Part shown: positions 33,380 through 42,383 of the stretch, one piece after another
How the letters are laid out: every line of letters begins with the position of its first letter
How positions within the stretch are numbered: position 1 is the first letter of the stretch
Assembly (NCBI GenBank): GCA_963678925.1
Contig: OY787533.1
Span: 2,356,001-2,420,000, forward strand
Direction: 5' to 3'
DNA length: 64,000 bases
DNA from: G963665925 sp963678925
Lineage (GTDB): Bacteria > Bacillota > Clostridia > Peptostreptococcales > Acidaminobacteraceae
Notes under the pieces: model-generated
Told to the model about the DNA's origin: nothing
Seen by the model: the letters and a program-made list of their open reading frames with translations, nothing else
Database searches by the model: none
Program-made: the position numbers and the translations under genes

Positions 33380-34528
33380 ATGAAGAAAGTCATGATTCTG
33401 ACCGCATCAACTGGAGAAGGACATAATCAGGCAGCGAAATCCCTTCAGGAGCAATATGAAGAGAAAGGCTACCTCACCTATAAAATAGATTTTCTAAAGG
33501 AAGCATCCGCAGTGATGAATACCCTCGTCTCAGACGGTTACCGTGTAATGGCCCAGAATTTTCCGGGTGTATACGGCAGACTTTACGAAACTGCAGACAA
33601 GAAGGGCTTTAACAAAGTGACCCGTGGAGGTTACTTTGCCATAGAAAGAAAAATCGGAAGACGATTCAGGGAAATACAGCCGGATGTTGTCGTAGCCACA
33701 CATCCCTTTGCTGTGGGGCTGGTGGAAAGGCTCAAAAGCAGGATGGATTTGAACTTCACCTTCATTTCTGTCGTGACGGACTTTAAGGCGCACTACAGCT
33801 ATGTCTCGCCAAGTGTTGACGCCTACATCACAGGCAGCGAGTATACCAAACGCACACTGGTGGAGCGCAGCATTCCAGCTGACCGTGTTTACTCCTACGG
33901 TATTCCCGTCAAACGTGATTTTCAGCAGCACTGCGACCCGCCTTATATACATCCCGGACACGTTCGAAAGTTCCGTGTGCTCATTATGGGTGGCAGTATG
34001 GGGTCGAAGGATATCTTTAGGGTGGTAAGGCACCTGGTGGAAGAATCCAATGATTATTTTCTCGATGTCGTCTGCGGCAATAACAAAGTCCTTCAAAATG
34101 GACTCAAAAAGCGATTTGCACGCTTTGAAGTCATGGGGAAAATGAAAATACACGGGTATGCGCGAAATGTGCCAGACCTTATGGATGCGGCAAATCTGAT
34201 TGTGACAAAACCGGGTGGGCTGACGACCACAGAAGCCCTCTTCAAGAAGCTTCCAATGATAATTCCATTTGCGATTCCCGGACAGGAAATTGAAAATGCA
34301 GAGTTTCTTGTGCGCGAGGGTGTCGCGGTTTTTGTAGACGATATCGCCACCCTGTCTAAAAGGATTGAAAAGCTGAAGAACAACCCGCGGCTTTATAACC
34401 GGATGGTCTCCAATATGAAAAGAATATCGGACACCTATTCCATGGAAAAAATCATCGACCTTTCAGACCGTCTGATCGTTGACCGCAGTGCCTATGGTCT
34501 ACTTTCAACACATAAGGGAGGCGCATAA
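33380..34528 (+). CDS. UgtP/MGDG-synthase-like glycosyltransferase, first gene of glycolipid operon
   Basis: 382 residues. The N terminus is MKKVMILTASTGEGHNQAA. VVTDFKAHYSYVSPSVDAYI lies mid-protein and the C-terminal GT-B donor site has LIMGGSMGSKD, GYARNVPDLMDAANLIVTKP and PGQEIENAEFL. It is predicted to transfer a hexose to diacylglycerol at the cytoplasmic membrane face. AGGAGG precedes the ATG. It is followed one base later by a second family member and then by a flippase-like protein. It lies behind a PhoP-like box, which fits replacement of phospholipid by glycolipid during phosphate limitation. Confidence 0.87.
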   Translation: MKKVMILTASTGEGHNQAAKSLQEQYEEKGYLTYKIDFLKEASAVMNTLVSDGYRVMAQNFPGVYGRLYETADKKGFNKVTRGGYFAIERKIGRRFREIQPDVVVATHPFAVGLVERLKSRMDLNFTFISVVTDFKAHYSYVSPSVDAYITGSEYTKRTLVERSIPADRVYSYGIPVKRDFQQHCDPPYIHPGHVRKFRVLIMGGSMGSKDIFRVVRHLVEESNDYFLDVVCGNNKVLQNGLKKRFARFEVMGKMKIHGYARNVPDLMDAANLIVTKPGGLTTTEALFKKLPMIIPFAIPGQEIENAEFLVREGVAVFVDDIATLSKRIEKLKNNPRLYNRMVSNMKRISDTYSMEKIIDLSDRLIVDRSAYGLLSTHKGGA

Positions 34529-34529
34529 G

Positions 34530-35609
34530 ATGAAATGTGATGTTCTGATACTTACAAGTGCATTTGGAAATGGCCACAATAGCGTGGCAACAGCCATTCA
34601 GGAACAGCTCCTTGAAGAAGAGCCGGGACTGACGGTAGCCGTGGAGGACATCATGTCCATTTCCACCCCCAAGGTCAAGCATCTCTTTTTTGGAATGTAT
34701 CGTCTGCTGACGAGAAAGCATCCTTCCCTGTACAACTTCTTCTATAAGATAAAAAAGGATGTACCAGACAACAAAATGGACGAAATCCTTTACAACATAT
34801 ACTTGAACCGTGTCGGAAATTTTATAGAAGCGAGTGCACCCAAGCTGATTGTGTCCACATTTCCCCTTTGCAGCGGCTTTGTTTCAAAGGTTAAGGAACG
34901 TTTTGGTCTTGATGTGCCCCTGATTACAGCAATTACAGATGTCGTTGACAGCTGGGAGTGGATTCACAAGGAAACGGATCTTTACTTTGTGCCCTGCAGG
35001 CATATTGGTGACAAGCTCATGCTGAAGGGCATCGCTCAGGAGAAAATCAGAGTGACAGGCATACCGGTCAAAAAGGAATTTTTGAAATCCACCACCCAGC
35101 AAAAGCCCTACCGACAGGTACTGATCATGGGCGGCGCCATGGACAAGCTGGGTCTGAATGGACGTGTGCTCAGACAGTTCGATGCCATGGAAAACACGAG
35201 AACCATTGTTGTAACAGGTGGAAACCGCAGTCTTTACGAGCGGTTGACAGCAGAGGGGAGTTTTGACAACGTGCGCATTTTAGGATATACAAAAAACATC
35301 GCAGAGCTCATGGATGCGTCGGACCTTGTCGTGACAAAACCGGGAGGTGTGACGCTCTTTGAAGCCATCAACAAGGAAATTCCAGTCATTCTAAAGGCCT
35401 CCATGGTGGGCCAGGAAGAAGAAAACGTCAACTTCATTCGTTCGACTGGCATAGGTATTTTGATTGAAGAGCAGGCAACACTCTATGACCAGGTGGCGCA
35501 TGCGCTCAACAGTCCCTCAAGTCTGATGGATTTAAAGAGAAACATCAATGAGGTCAAAACGGAAATAGAGCCGCAAAAGCTAGGCGCTTATGCACTTGAG
35601 CTCATTTAG
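34530..35609 (+). CDS. UgtP/MGDG-synthase-like glycosyltransferase, second gene of glycolipid operon
   Basis: 359 residues from ATG 34530, with GGGAGG in the end of the preceding gene and a one-base gap to its stop. It starts MKCDVLILTSAFGNGHNSVA and has LIMGGAMDKLG, GYTKNIAELMDASDLVVTKP and GQEEENVNF. It is less similar to the other two paralogs than they are to each other, so it may add a second sugar or use a different acceptor. Together the pair could build mono- and diglycosyl-diacylglycerol; that division of labour is inference. Confidence 0.85.
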   Translation: MKCDVLILTSAFGNGHNSVATAIQEQLLEEEPGLTVAVEDIMSISTPKVKHLFFGMYRLLTRKHPSLYNFFYKIKKDVPDNKMDEILYNIYLNRVGNFIEASAPKLIVSTFPLCSGFVSKVKERFGLDVPLITAITDVVDSWEWIHKETDLYFVPCRHIGDKLMLKGIAQEKIRVTGIPVKKEFLKSTTQQKPYRQVLIMGGAMDKLGLNGRVLRQFDAMENTRTIVVTGGNRSLYERLTAEGSFDNVRILGYTKNIAELMDASDLVVTKPGGVTLFEAINKEIPVILKASMVGQEEENVNFIRSTGIGILIEEQATLYDQVAHALNSPSSLMDLKRNINEVKTEIEPQKLGAYALELI

Positions 35610-36665
35610 GTGGTGAAGCGTTTGAAAGAAATGTTAAAAAAATACGGAAATATGCTGCTTCTGATTGTACTTATGGGGGCGACCCTTTTTGTTATTTTCA
35701 GCAAGACAGATTATAAGTACATTCTAAATGTTGTGGAAACGAGCGATCCAAAATTTTTACTGGCTGGGATTGGGTGCATGATTGCCTTCTGGGCAATAGA
35801 GGCAGGCATACTGGACATACTTCTGAAACGTGTCTATCCAGAAACCAAGTTCTTTACCGCACTGAAAATAACTCTTGTAGGCCAGTATTACAGCTTGCTG
35901 ACGCCCTTTGCAAGCGGAGGACAGCCAGCCCAGCTTTATGAAATGAAGCGGGATGATATTCCTGTTACCGGCGCAACCGCCGTACTTGTGAGCAAATTCA
36001 TTTTGTTTCAGGTGACAGTGACCGTTTACGCCCTGGTCTTGGCCCTCTTTCACCTGCCGCTGATTATCGGTGATTTGAAGGTTGCTTCTACCTTTGTCTT
36101 TATTGGTCTGGTGATCAACACGGTGGGCCTACTGTTCATTGTCATGACCGCACTGAGTCCGGACAAGCTCAAATGGCTGGTTGGAAAACTGGTGTATCTG
36201 CTTGGGGGCCTTGGGCTGGTGAAAAAACCAGACAGGCATATCCATAAGCTTGATAGATTTGTAAGGGAATACGCCCAGTGCATTCAGATCTATTTGAAGG
36301 ATTTGAAGCTTACGGCCGGTCTTTTCGTGGTGTCAGCCCTGCAAGTGACAGCCTTCTTCTCGATTACTTTCTTCATATATAAGGCGCTTGGACTGAGTGG
36401 TGTCTCAATATACAAGATCATAACCCTACAGGCCTTTCTCTACATGGCCATCGCCTTTATTCCGTCACCGGGGACGGTCGGGGCTGCTGAAGCCGGATTT
36501 GCCCTGCTGCTGGGATCTGTATTTTCATCCAACATCATTGCGGTTGCCCTCCTGCTTTGGCGCGGCATCAGCTATTACTTCGGGATCGTCATATGCGGCG
36601 GATTCACATTTGCCCTGTATTTGCTCGATAAGACAAGGCGACCGAATTTTGAACGCGCCAGTTAA
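35610..36665 (+). CDS. flippase-like integral membrane protein (LPG synthase TM / UPF0104 family)
   Basis: 351 residues with about eight hydrophobic segments. FASGGQPAQLYEMKRDDIPVTG near residue 100 and FIPSPGTVGAAEAGF near residue 290 are the conserved segments of the YbhN/AglD/MprF-flippase family. It starts directly at the stop of the preceding glycosyltransferase, at a GTG with a nearby GGTGG. The likely role is moving the glycolipids made by the two upstream enzymes, or a sugar-lipid precursor, across the membrane. This rests on operon context. Confidence 0.8.
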   Translation: MVKRLKEMLKKYGNMLLLIVLMGATLFVIFSKTDYKYILNVVETSDPKFLLAGIGCMIAFWAIEAGILDILLKRVYPETKFFTALKITLVGQYYSLLTPFASGGQPAQLYEMKRDDIPVTGATAVLVSKFILFQVTVTVYALVLALFHLPLIIGDLKVASTFVFIGLVINTVGLLFIVMTALSPDKLKWLVGKLVYLLGGLGLVKKPDRHIHKLDRFVREYAQCIQIYLKDLKLTAGLFVVSALQVTAFFSITFFIYKALGLSGVSIYKIITLQAFLYMAIAFIPSPGTVGAAEAGFALLLGSVFSSNIIAVALLLWRGISYYFGIVICGGFTFALYLLDKTRRPNFERAS

Positions 36666-36846
36666 AATGAATAGGAAATATCCTCAGACGCAGGACTTGA
36701 AAATGAGCCCTGTGTTCTTTGTTTTTTGTGGCATCACCCCTATGTTTCAGACAATTTCGAATACGAATGGAGAAAATTTTAGAAAAATTTAGCGTAAAAC
36801 AGGGTTTTCTTGTGTAGGAATCAGATGGGTCACAGCCTTGTTTGAA
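36666..36846. other. intergenic stretch after the glycolipid operon
   Basis: No gene or convincing terminator was found. The sequence is T-rich in places. The functional part of this gap is the inverted repeat and promoter immediately downstream. Confidence 0.4.
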
Positions 36847-36875
36847 CAAATTCAAATCACACTATATTGAATTTG
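36847..36875. promoter_or_regulatory. 9-bp inverted repeat, candidate operator for the pot operon
   Basis: CAAATTCAA (36847-36855) and TTGAATTTG (36867-36875) are perfect inverted repeats with an 11-base centre, ending 10 bases before the -35 box of the downstream promoter. A natural candidate site for the XRE-cupin regulator encoded next. Confidence 0.5.
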
Positions 36876-36885
36876 AAAAATAGTA

Positions 36886-36914
36886 TTGACTTCACTAATA
36901 AGTATACCTATAAT
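36886..36914 (+). promoter_or_regulatory. sigma-A promoter for regulator-potABCD
   Basis: TTGACT (36886-36891), 17-base spacer, TATAAT (36909-36914), 82 bases before the regulator start. Confidence 0.85.
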
Positions 36915-36995
36915 AAATCGAGTGAAAGTTTAGTAACAATAAACAAGCGCGCATATAATAGTGAGGTGCGCAACCAGGAAAAGATGGGAGACGAC

Positions 36996-37535
36996 ATGAG
37001 AATCGGTGAAAAAATCAAACGATTACGACTCGAGAACGGACTAACCCAGGAAGAACTGGCAAATCGCTGTGAGCTTTCGAAAGGCTTCATTTCACAGGTA
37101 GAACGAGATATGACTTCACCTTCGATTGCAAGTCTCGTGGACATACTTGAAAGCCTCGGTACAAATTTGAATGAATTCTTTAGTGAGAATGAAGACGAAA
37201 AAATCGTTTTTACGCCTGAAGATGCTTTTGAAAATATTGATGAAGAGCTGGGGTACGGACTTAATTGGGTTATTCCAAACGCACAAAAAAATTCAATGGA
37301 ACCCATATTGCTGCAAATCGAGCCAGGTGGAAGCTATGCGGAAGACACGCCACACCAGGGGGAAGAATTCGGTTATGTGCTTCAGGGTCTGGTCCAGGTA
37401 AAACACGGCAATAGAAAGTTCAAGGCAAAAAAAGGCGATAGCTTCTATTATAAATGTAATGCAAACCATAATGTCGTCAACATTGGCAAGTCTGTGGCGA
37501 AAATAATTATGGTTGGTTCTCCGCCTAATTTCTAA
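36996..37535 (+). CDS. XRE-cupin regulator of polyamine transport (PuuR-like)
   Basis: 179 residues from ATG 36996 (GGGAG upstream; the open frame extends to 36867 but overlaps the promoter). The helix-turn-helix is at residues 1-60 (IKRLRLENGLTQEELANRCE, SKGFISQVERDMTSPSIASL). The cupin is at about 110-179 (HQGEEFGYVLQGLVQVKHGN, KKGDSFYYKCNANHNVVNIG). This family and its position directly before potABCD are a recurring Firmicutes arrangement, so it probably senses a polyamine and controls the operon. Confidence 0.87.
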   Translation: MRIGEKIKRLRLENGLTQEELANRCELSKGFISQVERDMTSPSIASLVDILESLGTNLNEFFSENEDEKIVFTPEDAFENIDEELGYGLNWVIPNAQKNSMEPILLQIEPGGSYAEDTPHQGEEFGYVLQGLVQVKHGNRKFKAKKGDSFYYKCNANHNVVNIGKSVAKIIMVGSPPNF

Positions 37536-37578
37536 TCACACACTACGTTCCAGTAATATGAAGAGGGAGAAGAAAGAT

Positions 37579-38628
37579 ATGAGTTCAAAAATCATCCATG
37601 GTGTGAATGTCGTAAAAGAATTTGACAACACACGTGTCGTCGATGGAATAGATTTCTGGGTGAAACCGGAAGAATTTCTGACGATTCTTGGTCCGAGTGG
37701 GTGTGGTAAAACTACTACGCTTAGGATGATTGGCGGCTTCGAGACGCCAACTTCTGGACAAATTCTTTTCGATGGCAAGGATATAACGGCAATACCGCCT
37801 TACCAGAGACAAATCAATACAGTTTTCCAGAGATATGCACTGTTTCCGCATATGGATATTTACGAAAACATCGCATTTGGTCTGCGTATTAAAAAGATGT
37901 CGGAATCTGAAATCAAAGACCGCGTGGAGCGCATGCTCAAGCTTGTAGACCTGAATGGGTATCAGAAGCGTTCTGTTCGCTCTCTTTCGGGTGGCCAACA
38001 GCAGCGTATTGCTATTGCGAGAGCACTCGTAAATGAGCCGAAGGTTCTTCTTCTGGACGAACCCCTGGGTGCGCTTGATCTCAAGCTCAGAAAAGAGATG
38101 CAGTATGAGCTCAAGTCCATGCAGCAGGAACTGGGCATTACCTTTATTTACGTAACCCATGATCAGGAAGAAGCCCTGACCATGTCAGACAAGATTATCA
38201 TCATGAACGAGGGTAAAATTCAGCAGATTGGTTCGCCAATCGATATTTACAATGAACCTGAAAATGCCTTCGTTGCAGATTTTATTGGAGAGAGCAATAT
38301 TGTGGACGGCATCATGCATGAGGATTATCTCGTATCCTTTGCGGGCGGCAAATTTGAATGCGTCGATTCGGGCTTTTCAAGGAATGAGCCGGTAGATGTC
38401 GTAATCAGACCGGAGGACATTGTCTTCACAAGCCCTGAGGAGGGCATGATTACCGGTGTTGTAGATACGGTCATCTTCAAGGGTGTACACTACGAAATGA
38501 TCGTTATGCAGGGCGAAAAGGAATGGATGGTCCATTCAACAGATATGGTCGCTGAAGGTTCGGACGTCGGTATGCGGTTTGATCCGGATGAGATACATAT
38601 TATGAAGAAGGTGGGCGCCGATGCTTAG
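37579..38628 (+). CDS. potA: spermidine/putrescine ABC transporter ATP-binding protein
   Basis: 349 residues from ATG 37579 (GAGGGAG upstream). Walker A is GPSGCGKTTTLRM, the ABC signature LSGGQQQRIAIARAL, Walker B LLLDEPLGALD, and the H-loop is in YVTHDQEEALTMSD. A C-terminal TOBE regulatory domain (about 280-349) is present. It powers polyamine import with PotB, PotC and PotD. It overlaps potB by eight bases. Confidence 0.95.
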   Translation: MSSKIIHGVNVVKEFDNTRVVDGIDFWVKPEEFLTILGPSGCGKTTTLRMIGGFETPTSGQILFDGKDITAIPPYQRQINTVFQRYALFPHMDIYENIAFGLRIKKMSESEIKDRVERMLKLVDLNGYQKRSVRSLSGGQQQRIAIARALVNEPKVLLLDEPLGALDLKLRKEMQYELKSMQQELGITFIYVTHDQEEALTMSDKIIIMNEGKIQQIGSPIDIYNEPENAFVADFIGESNIVDGIMHEDYLVSFAGGKFECVDSGFSRNEPVDVVIRPEDIVFTSPEEGMITGVVDTVIFKGVHYEMIVMQGEKEWMVHSTDMVAEGSDVGMRFDPDEIHIMKKVGADA

Positions 38629-39460
38629 AAGACTCAGTGCAATTCCATACGTTTTTTGGAGCGCCGTGTTTATCGTAATCCCTCTCTTTCTTGTAGCGGG
38701 ATACTCCTTCACCGCCAAAGACCCGGAAACGGGCAGAGTTTTCCTTACGGCGATCAACTATGAGAAATTCATGGATCCGCTTTATTTGAAAGTTCTCTGG
38801 CGCTCAATAAGTCTGGCTGGAGAGGCAACGATTATCTGCCTCTTGCTGGGATATCCAATGGCGATGATTCTTGCCAAAATGCCAGCGAAGACACAGCGTA
38901 TCGCTGCGCTGCTGTTTGTACTCCCAATGTGGATGAACTTCCTGCTTCGGACATATGCATGGATGTTCATACTCGGAAAATCCGGTATTATCAACAAAGT
39001 GCTGACACTGCTTCATCTTCCAACCGGAAATTTTCTCTATAACGAAGGCGCAGTCCTGCTCGGTATGGTTTATAACTTCCTGCCCTTTATGGTACTGCCC
39101 ATATATACTGTCCTGACCCGGATTGATCCATCGCTCATTGAGGCGGCGGAGGACCTGGGAGCCAACACCATGACGGTTTTCAGACGTGTCATCGTACCGC
39201 TTTCGGTGCCTGGCATCATTTCTGGAATTACCATGGTTTTCATGCCTGCCGTTTCAACATTTGTTATTTCGGCACTGCTTGGCGGTGGCCAGTTCATGCT
39301 GATTGGCAACATGGTGGAGCAGCAGTTCCTCCTTGTGAACAACTGGCATTTCGGTTCAGCCATTTCCATGATTCTCATGGTTCTGATCCTGATTTCCATG
39401 GCTGTGCTCAACCGCTATGACACTTCAGAAGCAGATGAAGGCGGGGTGGGCATCATATGA
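38621..39460 (+). CDS. potB: spermidine/putrescine ABC transporter permease
   Basis: 279 residues with six hydrophobic segments. The EAA loop that contacts the ATPase is visible as IEAAEDLGANTMTVFRRVIVP near residue 170. Its start overlaps the end of potA and its end overlaps potC by four bases (ATGA), which indicates translational coupling. Confidence 0.93.
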   Translation: MLRRLSAIPYVFWSAVFIVIPLFLVAGYSFTAKDPETGRVFLTAINYEKFMDPLYLKVLWRSISLAGEATIICLLLGYPMAMILAKMPAKTQRIAALLFVLPMWMNFLLRTYAWMFILGKSGIINKVLTLLHLPTGNFLYNEGAVLLGMVYNFLPFMVLPIYTVLTRIDPSLIEAAEDLGANTMTVFRRVIVPLSVPGIISGITMVFMPAVSTFVISALLGGGQFMLIGNMVEQQFLLVNNWHFGSAISMILMVLILISMAVLNRYDTSEADEGGVGII

Positions 39461-40236
39461 ACAAGTGGGTTAAAAGGGTGTATTCAGCACTTATATTTCT
39501 CTTCTTGTACGCCCCTATTATCGTACTGATTGTATTTTCCTTCAACGCAGGAAAGTACAGCGGCAATTGGGAAGGCTTTTCCCTTCGGTGGTACAAAGCG
39601 CTTCTGGAAGATAGAAGCATCATGAAAGCCCTGTACTACACCATGCTGATTGCGGTGTCGAGTTCTTTGATTGCAACGGTGATTGGGACCTTTGCCGCAT
39701 TTGGAATTCATCACATGCGTCCGGTAAAACGCACGCTGATGATGAATGTCAACAACATTCCGGTTCTAAACCCGGATATCGTTACAGGTGTTGCGCTTAT
39801 GACCCTGTTCGGATTTGTGAAGATGCACTTTGGGGTCAGCACACTGCTGATTGCCCATATTACATTCAATATACCTTATGTTATTCTGTCGGTTCTGCCC
39901 AAGCTCAAGCAGCTTCCAAAAGATGCGCTTGAAGCGGCAATGGACCTCGGTGCGACGCCTTGGTATGCATTTGTCAAAGTGATTTTTCCAGAGATTCTTC
40001 CGGGAATCATTACAGGTGCCCTGATTGCATTTACCCTGTCTGTCGATGACTTTGTCATCAGTTTCTTTACAACAGGCAACGGGGTGACAAACCTGTCCAT
40101 TGCAATATTTGCCATGGCGAGACGTGGAATTAAGCCGGTCATCAACGCGCTTTCCACACTGATGTTTGGTACAGTACTCGGTCTGCTTCTGATTATCAAT
40201 GCACGTTCTTCAGATGTGACCGACCTGGATATATAA
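39457..40236 (+). CDS. potC: spermidine/putrescine ABC transporter permease
   Basis: 259 residues, six hydrophobic segments, with the EAA loop LEAAMDLGATPWYAFVKVIFP near residue 150 and SVDDFVISFFTTG, a conserved PotC/PotI segment. Second permease subunit of the polyamine importer. Confidence 0.93.
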   Translation: MNKWVKRVYSALIFLFLYAPIIVLIVFSFNAGKYSGNWEGFSLRWYKALLEDRSIMKALYYTMLIAVSSSLIATVIGTFAAFGIHHMRPVKRTLMMNVNNIPVLNPDIVTGVALMTLFGFVKMHFGVSTLLIAHITFNIPYVILSVLPKLKQLPKDALEAAMDLGATPWYAFVKVIFPEILPGIITGALIAFTLSVDDFVISFFTTGNGVTNLSIAIFAMARRGIKPVINALSTLMFGTVLGLLLIINARSSDVTDLDI

Positions 40237-40260
40237 GAGCTATGAAATTGGAGGGAAGAT

Positions 40261-41304
40261 ATGAAAAAGTATACTGTACTGCTGGTTGTGTTTGTTCTTG
40301 TAGCGTCCATGCTGTCAGGATGTTCTGGAAGCAAAGAGGAGCAAGTGACACTGAATGTCTACAACTGGGGCGATTACATTGATGAGAGCATTCTGGACGA
40401 CTTTGAGTCGGAAACAGGCATCAAGGTCAATTATGAGATGTTTGCCACAAACGAAGACATGTATGTGAAGCTGAAGCAAGGCGGCACAAAGTATGACGTA
40501 GCTTTTCCGTCTGACTACATGATTGAAAAGATGATCAAAGAAGACATGCTTCAGGAAATCGACATGTCGAAAATTACGAACTACAACCTGATCATGGATG
40601 AGTTCAAGGGACTTGACTACGATCCAGATGAAAAATATTCAGTGCCTTACATGTGGGGTACAGTAGGAATTCTTTACAACGAGAGCATGGTGTCTGACCC
40701 TGTAGATTCTTGGGATATCCTTTGGAACGAAAAATATGCAGGCAACATTCTCATGATGGATTCTCAAAGAGATACCCTCATGGTTGCCCTTAAGAAGCTG
40801 GGTTACTCAATGAATACACGTAGCGTCGAAGAGCTTGAAGCAGCTAAGCAGGCACTTGTTGAGCAAAAGCCTCTGGTACTGGCATATGTCGGCGACAACG
40901 TTGTGGACATGATGCTTTCAGGTGAAGCGGCAATGTCTGTGGTTTGGTCAGGTCAAGCCATTCAGGTTATGATGGAGCAGGAAGGCTTTGAATATGCTTA
41001 TCCGAAGGAAGGAACAAACCTGTGGTTCGACAGCGTTGTCATTCCAAAGACTTCAGAGCATGTTGACGAAGCACACCTTTTCATCGACTTCCTGAACAGA
41101 GAAGACATCGCATTTAGAAATGCAGACTACATCGGTTACTCTTCACCAAATATGGGTGCAGTTGAGCAGCTTGACGACGAAATCAAGTCACTTAGCGCTG
41201 CATATCCAGAGATGGAGAAGCTGAAGAATTCAGAAGTATTCTACGATCCAGGCAACTTCATTGAAGAATACAACCGTATTTGGACTGAACTGAAAGCTGA
41301 ATAG
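40261..41304 (+). CDS. potD: spermidine/putrescine-binding lipoprotein
   Basis: 347 residues. The signal peptide ends in the lipobox SMLSGC with Cys21 as the lipid anchor. The mature part is a type II periplasmic-binding fold (LNVYNWGDYIDESILDDFE at the start, YDVAFPSDYMIEKM, VPYMWGTVGILYN). It captures polyamine outside the membrane and delivers it to PotBC. It is the last gene of the operon, with a strong terminator after it. GGAGGG precedes the ATG. Confidence 0.94.
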   Translation: MKKYTVLLVVFVLVASMLSGCSGSKEEQVTLNVYNWGDYIDESILDDFESETGIKVNYEMFATNEDMYVKLKQGGTKYDVAFPSDYMIEKMIKEDMLQEIDMSKITNYNLIMDEFKGLDYDPDEKYSVPYMWGTVGILYNESMVSDPVDSWDILWNEKYAGNILMMDSQRDTLMVALKKLGYSMNTRSVEELEAAKQALVEQKPLVLAYVGDNVVDMMLSGEAAMSVVWSGQAIQVMMEQEGFEYAYPKEGTNLWFDSVVIPKTSEHVDEAHLFIDFLNREDIAFRNADYIGYSSPNMGAVEQLDDEIKSLSAAYPEMEKLKNSEVFYDPGNFIEEYNRIWTELKAE

Positions 41305-41320
41305 TCAAAAGGACAAGACA

Positions 41321-41363
41321 AGCCCTCTTCAATCGGTATAGACCGATTTGAAGGGGGCTTTTT
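41321..41363 (+). terminator. rho-independent terminator after potD
   Basis: AGCCCTCTTCAATCGGT pairs with ACCGATTTGAAGGGGGCT, followed by TTTT. Confidence 0.9.
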
Positions 41364-41504
41364 ATGTTGAATATATACTATAGTTATGGCGTCTTGTTGT
41401 TGGTATAATTAGATGAAATAAAGTAAAAACTATAAAATTCTGAAAATTTAACTTGACCTGGATCTTGTCATTATAGTAATATACATAAAAAGGTGGCTAA
41501 CCGA

Positions 41505-42359
41505 ATGAATATCGTCGATATAATTAAAGTAAACACTTTAGAAATGAGTAAGAAACAACGTATTATTGGAGACTACATGGTTCATAATCAAGGAAATATT
41601 CCATTTATGAGTCTGAACGAACTGAGCAGAGAGCTGGAAGTGTCAGAAGTAACCATTCTGAACTTTTGCAAGCAGATTGGGCTGGAGTCTTTTACTGAAC
41701 TCAAGAAGGCCTTTCAGGACCTGATCAAGGAAAAGCTGCGCATACCTGTCAAAATGAAGACCTCCCTTGAGGAGCTTGAAAGCACGAAAGATGCCTATAC
41801 CAATGCGATCAACATTCAGAAAATGAACTTTGACCGCCTGGTGCAGAACAATGGACTGCAAAAATTTGAAGAGGCTAGCACAGCAATCAAAAATGCAAGG
41901 AAGGTGTATTTGTGCGGAATGGGTGTCTCCCAGTTCATCAGTCAGTATCTGATGAGCAGGTTCCGCTCCATAGGAATAGATACGGTTGCGATGGACCTTG
42001 AAGACTTTAGCCTGTACGGACATGATCTCGTTAATGCAGGTCAGGAAGATCTGTTCATTCTCATTGCCTTTCCTGACTATTCCGTGGAAACCATCCGCCT
42101 GCATGATTATCTTGTCAAAGAGAACATGCGGTTCATGGCCATAACAAATTCAGAGGAATCGGAGATTGCACCGGGTGCCGAGCTCGTTCTCATGGCTGAG
42201 AACAAGTCCCTGGTATTCTACAATTTTCTCTCCAATACTTTTACGCTACTTGAAATTCTCCTAACAGTACTCAGCTATGCAATCAAGGACGATTTGATGG
42301 AAAACCTGAACAAGATCTTCGACACTCAGGGATTCTTTGTGGACCACAAACTAGAATAA
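41505..42359 (+). CDS. RpiR/MurR-family transcriptional regulator
   Basis: 284 residues from ATG 41505 (AAAGGTGG upstream; a GTG at 41493 is less likely). An N-terminal HTH_6 domain (NELSRELEVSEVTILNFCKQ, residues 40-60) is followed by a SIS sugar-phosphate-binding domain from about residue 110 (VYLCGMGVSQFISQYLMSRF). A TTGACC at about 41454 may be part of its promoter. It lies 24 bases before a peptide-binding lipoprotein gene and an M42 peptidase, which it probably controls; the effector is unknown. Confidence 0.88.
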   Translation: MNIVDIIKVNTLEMSKKQRIIGDYMVHNQGNIPFMSLNELSRELEVSEVTILNFCKQIGLESFTELKKAFQDLIKEKLRIPVKMKTSLEELESTKDAYTNAINIQKMNFDRLVQNNGLQKFEEASTAIKNARKVYLCGMGVSQFISQYLMSRFRSIGIDTVAMDLEDFSLYGHDLVNAGQEDLFILIAFPDYSVETIRLHDYLVKENMRFMAITNSEESEIAPGAELVLMAENKSLVFYNFLSNTFTLLEILLTVLSYAIKDDLMENLNKIFDTQGFFVDHKLE

Positions 42360-42383
42360 GCTATGGAATAAGGGGTGTGTCAT

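Noticed and set aside
33530..34153. Long open frame antisense to the glycosyltransferase at 33380, and similar ones at 45475-46149 and 55587-56144
   Set aside because: All lie fully opposite well-supported genes, have no ribosome sites, and their compositions (Cys/His-rich, low-complexity) are typical of antisense shadows.
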